Source of the DNA: Candidatus Omnitrophota bacterium
GTDB lineage: Bacteria; Omnitrophota; Gorgyraeia; Zapsychrales; Zapsychraceae
Direction of reading: 5' to 3'
Assembly (NCBI GenBank): GCA_018399915.1
Contig: JAGYNW010000081.1
Location: 1-8,527, forward strand
DNA length: 8,527 nucleotides
The notes under the pieces were generated by a model. It saw nothing but the letters and a program-made list of their open reading frames with translations. It had not been told where the DNA came from and did not search any database. Position numbers and translations under genes: made by a program. Positions within the stretch are counted from its first letter, which is position 1. Each line of letters opens with the position of its first letter. Shown in pieces: positions 7,203-8,527 of this stretch.

Positions 7203-7238
7203 TCAGATAATCAATAATTGAGTAATAATTTTTATCAT
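7203..7238 (-). CDS. Possible 11-residue Ile/Leu-rich leader peptide
   Basis: A tiny ORF, ATG to TGA, encodes MIKIITQLLII: five Ile and two Leu codons among eleven, placed 21 bases before the GTG of an acetolactate-synthase-like gene. Leader peptides rich in branched-chain residues control ilv operons by attenuation in enterobacteria, so the position is suggestive. Against this, there is no good ribosome binding site, no terminator hairpin fits between the ORF and the gene, and AT-rich DNA favours Ile and Leu codons anyway. Confidence 0.25.
   Translation of the reverse strand: MIKIITQLLII
7211..7221. promoter_or_regulatory. Perfect 11-bp dyad, possible operator
   Basis: TCAATaATTGA is a perfect inverted repeat around a central base, located about 30 bases before the enzyme start and inside the possible leader ORF. 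A dimeric regulator could bind it, but its AT-richness makes chance occurrence easy. Confidence 0.2.
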
Positions 7239-7285
7239 TTAAACTAGCTATAAAATTGTCCCTATGTAAATGCGTAGTCGGGCTG

Positions 7286-7313
7286 TATATAATTAACTAT
7301 AATAAATAAACAA
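7286..7313 (-). promoter_or_regulatory. Candidate sigma-70-type promoter for the enzyme gene
   Basis: On the minus strand TTGTTT (7313-7308) and TATATA (7291-7286) are separated by 16 bases, giving an untranslated leader of about 100 bases before GTG 7181. The surroundings are strongly AT-rich. This is the best match in the 206-base gap, but it is not unique enough to be firm. Confidence 0.35.
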
Positions 7314-7362
7314 TGCGAGTGACGCAATACTTAATCATTGCTTTTTAAATAAAGAGTTCAAG

Positions 7363-7390
7363 TAAGCGGTTGCGCGCATTGCAGCGCTTA
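7363..7390 (-). terminator. Hairpin at the end of the patatin-cupin block, possible terminator
   Basis: TAAGCG and CGCTTA (7363-7368 with 7385-7390) form a 6-bp stem, with a nested TGC/GCA pair (7371-7373 with 7381-7383) and a 7-base loop. The last stop codon of the small ORF is part of the stem. A T-rich stretch (CTTTATTT) follows only about 9 bases later, so it is a weak intrinsic terminator or an mRNA 3'-end stabiliser. Confidence 0.35.
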
Positions 7391-7579
7391 TTTAAATCCC
7401 CCGCGGGAAAGCAAAATATAGGCATTGACGGGTTCTCTCAGGGTTGGATTTGTGACTGATACCGAAATTGTCCAATGGTCATTAGGGTTCGTTGCATGAA
7501 GATATGAACTTTGATCATTACTGTAGTAATAGAAGTTATTCATATTTATTGTGTCCTGATTGTATTGATAGTTCGTCAT
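7388..7579 (-). CDS. Possible small orphan protein, 51 or 63 residues
   Basis: A short frame ending in TAA, 23 bases after the cupin gene and co-directional with it. The protein is rich in Asn, Tyr and Ser at the N-terminus (YQYNQDTINMNNFYYY). It continues with a segment that looks like a beta-strand domain (HWTISVSVTNPTLREPVNAYIL) and ends SRGGFK. No signal peptide, membrane segment or known motif is seen. The ATG at 7579 has no ribosome binding site. The ATG at 7543 has AGGA (7554-7557) 10 bases upstream and would give 51 residues. Position in the operon and natural-looking codon use favour a real gene. Lack of recognisable family and short length keep this moderate. Confidence 0.45.
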   Translation of the reverse strand: MTNYQYNQDTINMNNFYYYSNDQSSYLHATNPNDHWTISVSVTNPTLREPVNAYILLSRGGFK

Positions 7580-7602
7580 TTTGTCTTTAGAACTGTCTTT
7601 TT

Positions 7603-7917
7603 TTATATTTCGCTGGGATTGGGTGTTTTTAAGACCAAGAATGTTGCTTCGGTATTCCCTGTGTTTTTAATGGTCATGGGTGTCTGGTACGCTACCGGCA
7701 AAAGCTCCCCTTCTGTGACCGGATTATCCTCTCCATTAAGATTAACGGTTAAGTTCCCTTTGATGATAAGCAGATGAACGTTTGAATTGGCATTATGCCG
7801 GGGAACACTTTGGCCTGGCCGCAAGGCGATCTGTATGACAAGAAAAGGCTTTTCATCTACAAGTTTGCGTTTCCCCATTTTATCATCATTGTAAGGAATG
7901 TTTTCTAGAATGTTCAT
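7603..7917 (-). CDS. Small cupin-domain protein
   Basis: A 104-residue protein consisting of a single cupin barrel (about residues 28-100). The first cupin motif region reads PGQSVPRHNANSNVHLLIIKG: the first His is present, but the usual H-x-H pair and Glu are replaced, with a second His seven residues later. The second motif region is PVAYQTPMTIKNTGN, lacking the usual His. Metal binding may therefore be weak or use different ligands. Small cupins of this kind are often sugar- or ligand-binding or regulatory, and no enzyme activity can be assigned. I start at ATG 7917 because GGAGGT (7925-7930) is 7 bases upstream. An in-frame ATG at 7941 would put that site inside the coding region. The stop is TAA. 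The gene follows the patatin gene by 48 bases and is probably co-transcribed with it. Confidence 0.85.
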   Translation of the reverse strand: MNILENIPYNDDKMGKRKLVDEKPFLVIQIALRPGQSVPRHNANSNVHLLIIKGNLTVNLNGEDNPVTEGELLPVAYQTPMTIKNTGNTEATFLVLKTPNPSEI

Positions 7918-7924
7918 GGTCTTT

Positions 7925-7930
7925 ACCTCC
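7925..7930 (-). promoter_or_regulatory. Consensus ribosome binding site deciding the cupin start
   Basis: GGAGGT lies 7 bases before ATG 7917. It selects this start over the in-frame ATG at 7941, which has no comparable site and would add eight residues. Confidence 0.75.
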
Positions 7931-7965
7931 AGTGTTTTCATTATCAGGCAACGTGTCCTTCCCCT

Positions 7966-8527
7966 CTAATCTGCCTTATTATTTTTCAGGTGTTCTTGCG
8001 CGGCTTTTTGGCCTTTTTGGATTGCGTCTCTGGCTTTAGTAAAATCCAGTGTGCCGATTGCCTTCGCGTCCGGCGTGATCACCAGATCCGCCTCTTTGAG
8101 CCGGCTTTCAAGGATTTTGTATTCCATGATATGCATGGCTTGAGAGAGAGCACTGAACATGTCAGGAATATCGTCCTCTTCTTTATTGGGCCGGGGAAAA
8201 AAACGATGTAAAAACGTATACATGGGATTGCTTTTCAATGGCTTTTTTTTGCCGGTAATACTCGTATCCCGTTTTATGGGTGAAGGAACAATATTGCTGA
8301 CCACAATATATTCTGCGCCCATTTTTTTGGCGATGTCAACTGGAAGCGGATTAACGCTGCCGCCATCCGTCAGAAAGCGGTTGCCGATTTTAACCGGGAC
8401 AAAGACTCCGGGCATAGATATACTTGCCCGGACAGCGTCGATCACTGAGCCCTCGGTAAAAACAATTTCTTCCCCTGTATTTATATCGGTGGCAACCACG
8501 CCTAAAGGAATTTTGAGATCTTTGAAC
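7966..8527 (-). CDS. Patatin-like phospholipase (RssA/NTE type), N-terminus outside window
   Basis: The frame is open at the right edge (first full codon at 8526) and runs for 186 visible residues to TAG. It contains the C-terminal half of a patatin-like serine lipase: IPLGVVATDINTGEEIVF, then SISMPGVFVPV, and FLTDGGSVNPLPV, where Asp 54 of the visible part (DGG) is the catalytic-dyad aspartate. The nucleophile motif GxSxG and the oxyanion-hole glycines lie upstream, beyond the edge. Family members are cytoplasmic or membrane-associated lipid acyl hydrolases. The visible part matches the bacterial RssA-like branch, including the helical tail (DMFSALSQAMHIMEYKI...ADLVITPDAKAIGTLDFTKARDAIQKG, in separate blocks). 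A GTG at 8499 could be mistaken for a start, but homology clearly continues upstream of it. It is the first gene of a likely patatin-cupin-small ORF unit. Confidence 0.92.
   Translation of the reverse strand, partial: FKDLKIPLGVVATDINTGEEIVFTEGSVIDAVRASISMPGVFVPVKIGNRFLTDGGSVNPLPVDIAKKMGAEYIVVSNIVPSPIKRDTSITGKKKPLKSNPMYTFLHRFFPRPNKEEDDIPDMFSALSQAMHIMEYKILESRLKEADLVITPDAKAIGTLDFTKARDAIQKGQKAAQEHLKNNKAD

Noticed and set aside
7324..7346. Plus-strand hairpin GCAAT/ATTGC followed by TTTTT, terminator-like
   Set aside because: The stem is only 5 bp and AT-rich, and no plus-strand gene ends here.
1..8527. Defence system, CRISPR array, mobile element or integrated phage
   Set aside because: No regularly spaced repeats, transposase, integrase, nuclease, toxin-antitoxin pair or terminal inverted repeats are visible. 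The CPBP protease alone does not support a defence role.

Overview
The window is a stretch of bacterial chromosome in which every supportable gene lies on the minus strand, so transcription runs from high to low coordinates. Two proteins with signal peptides and an RssA-type patatin suggest a diderm (Gram-negative-like) bacterium. Base composition is moderate, and Shine-Dalgarno sites are clear for several genes (AAGGAA, GGAGGT, AAAGGAG, AAGGGG). I cannot place it taxonomically with confidence. An uncultured lineage such as Omnitrophota would fit the mix of genes, but that is only an impression. No tRNA, rRNA, CRISPR array, insertion sequence or integrase is visible.

Layout in transcription order. 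Block A (8527-7388): the C-terminal part of a patatin-like phospholipase cut by the window edge, a small cupin protein with an excellent GGAGGT site, and a possible 51-63 residue orphan protein. The block ends at a hairpin that contains the last stop codon. Next comes a 206-base AT-rich regulatory gap (7182-7387). It holds a candidate promoter and a tiny ORF encoding MIKIITQLLII, rich in Ile and Leu, just before the next gene. Block B (7181-3503): an acetolactate-synthase-like thiamine-diphosphate enzyme interrupted by one in-frame TGA, a 10-segment orphan membrane protein and a class I SAM methyltransferase. Block C (3460-1): a CPBP-family intramembrane protease, a large secreted HEAT-like protein, and a secreted protein of unknown function that runs off the left edge (1-576). 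That last gene has no stop codon in the window.

The main observation concerns the acetolactate-synthase-like gene. The two halves are in the same frame with no insertion or deletion. A single TGA replaces what should be the second glycine (GGA) of the conserved GGG stretch after the ERPLLYLG segment. The simplest reading is a point nonsense mutation (recent pseudogene) or a base-call error. Genome-wide reading of TGA as glycine is unlikely because the glycine-rich neighbours contain no in-frame TGA. However, this gene is also the only protein gene here that ends in TGA, and the membrane protein that follows is in the same frame with no other stop between them. Readthrough would therefore give one polypeptide of about 941 residues. 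The enzyme also differs from ordinary acetolactate synthases at several conserved positions, so it may have a different substrate or be decaying.

Apart from these clusters I see no obvious single pathway. The genes read as small co-directional units with mixed envelope and metabolic roles.
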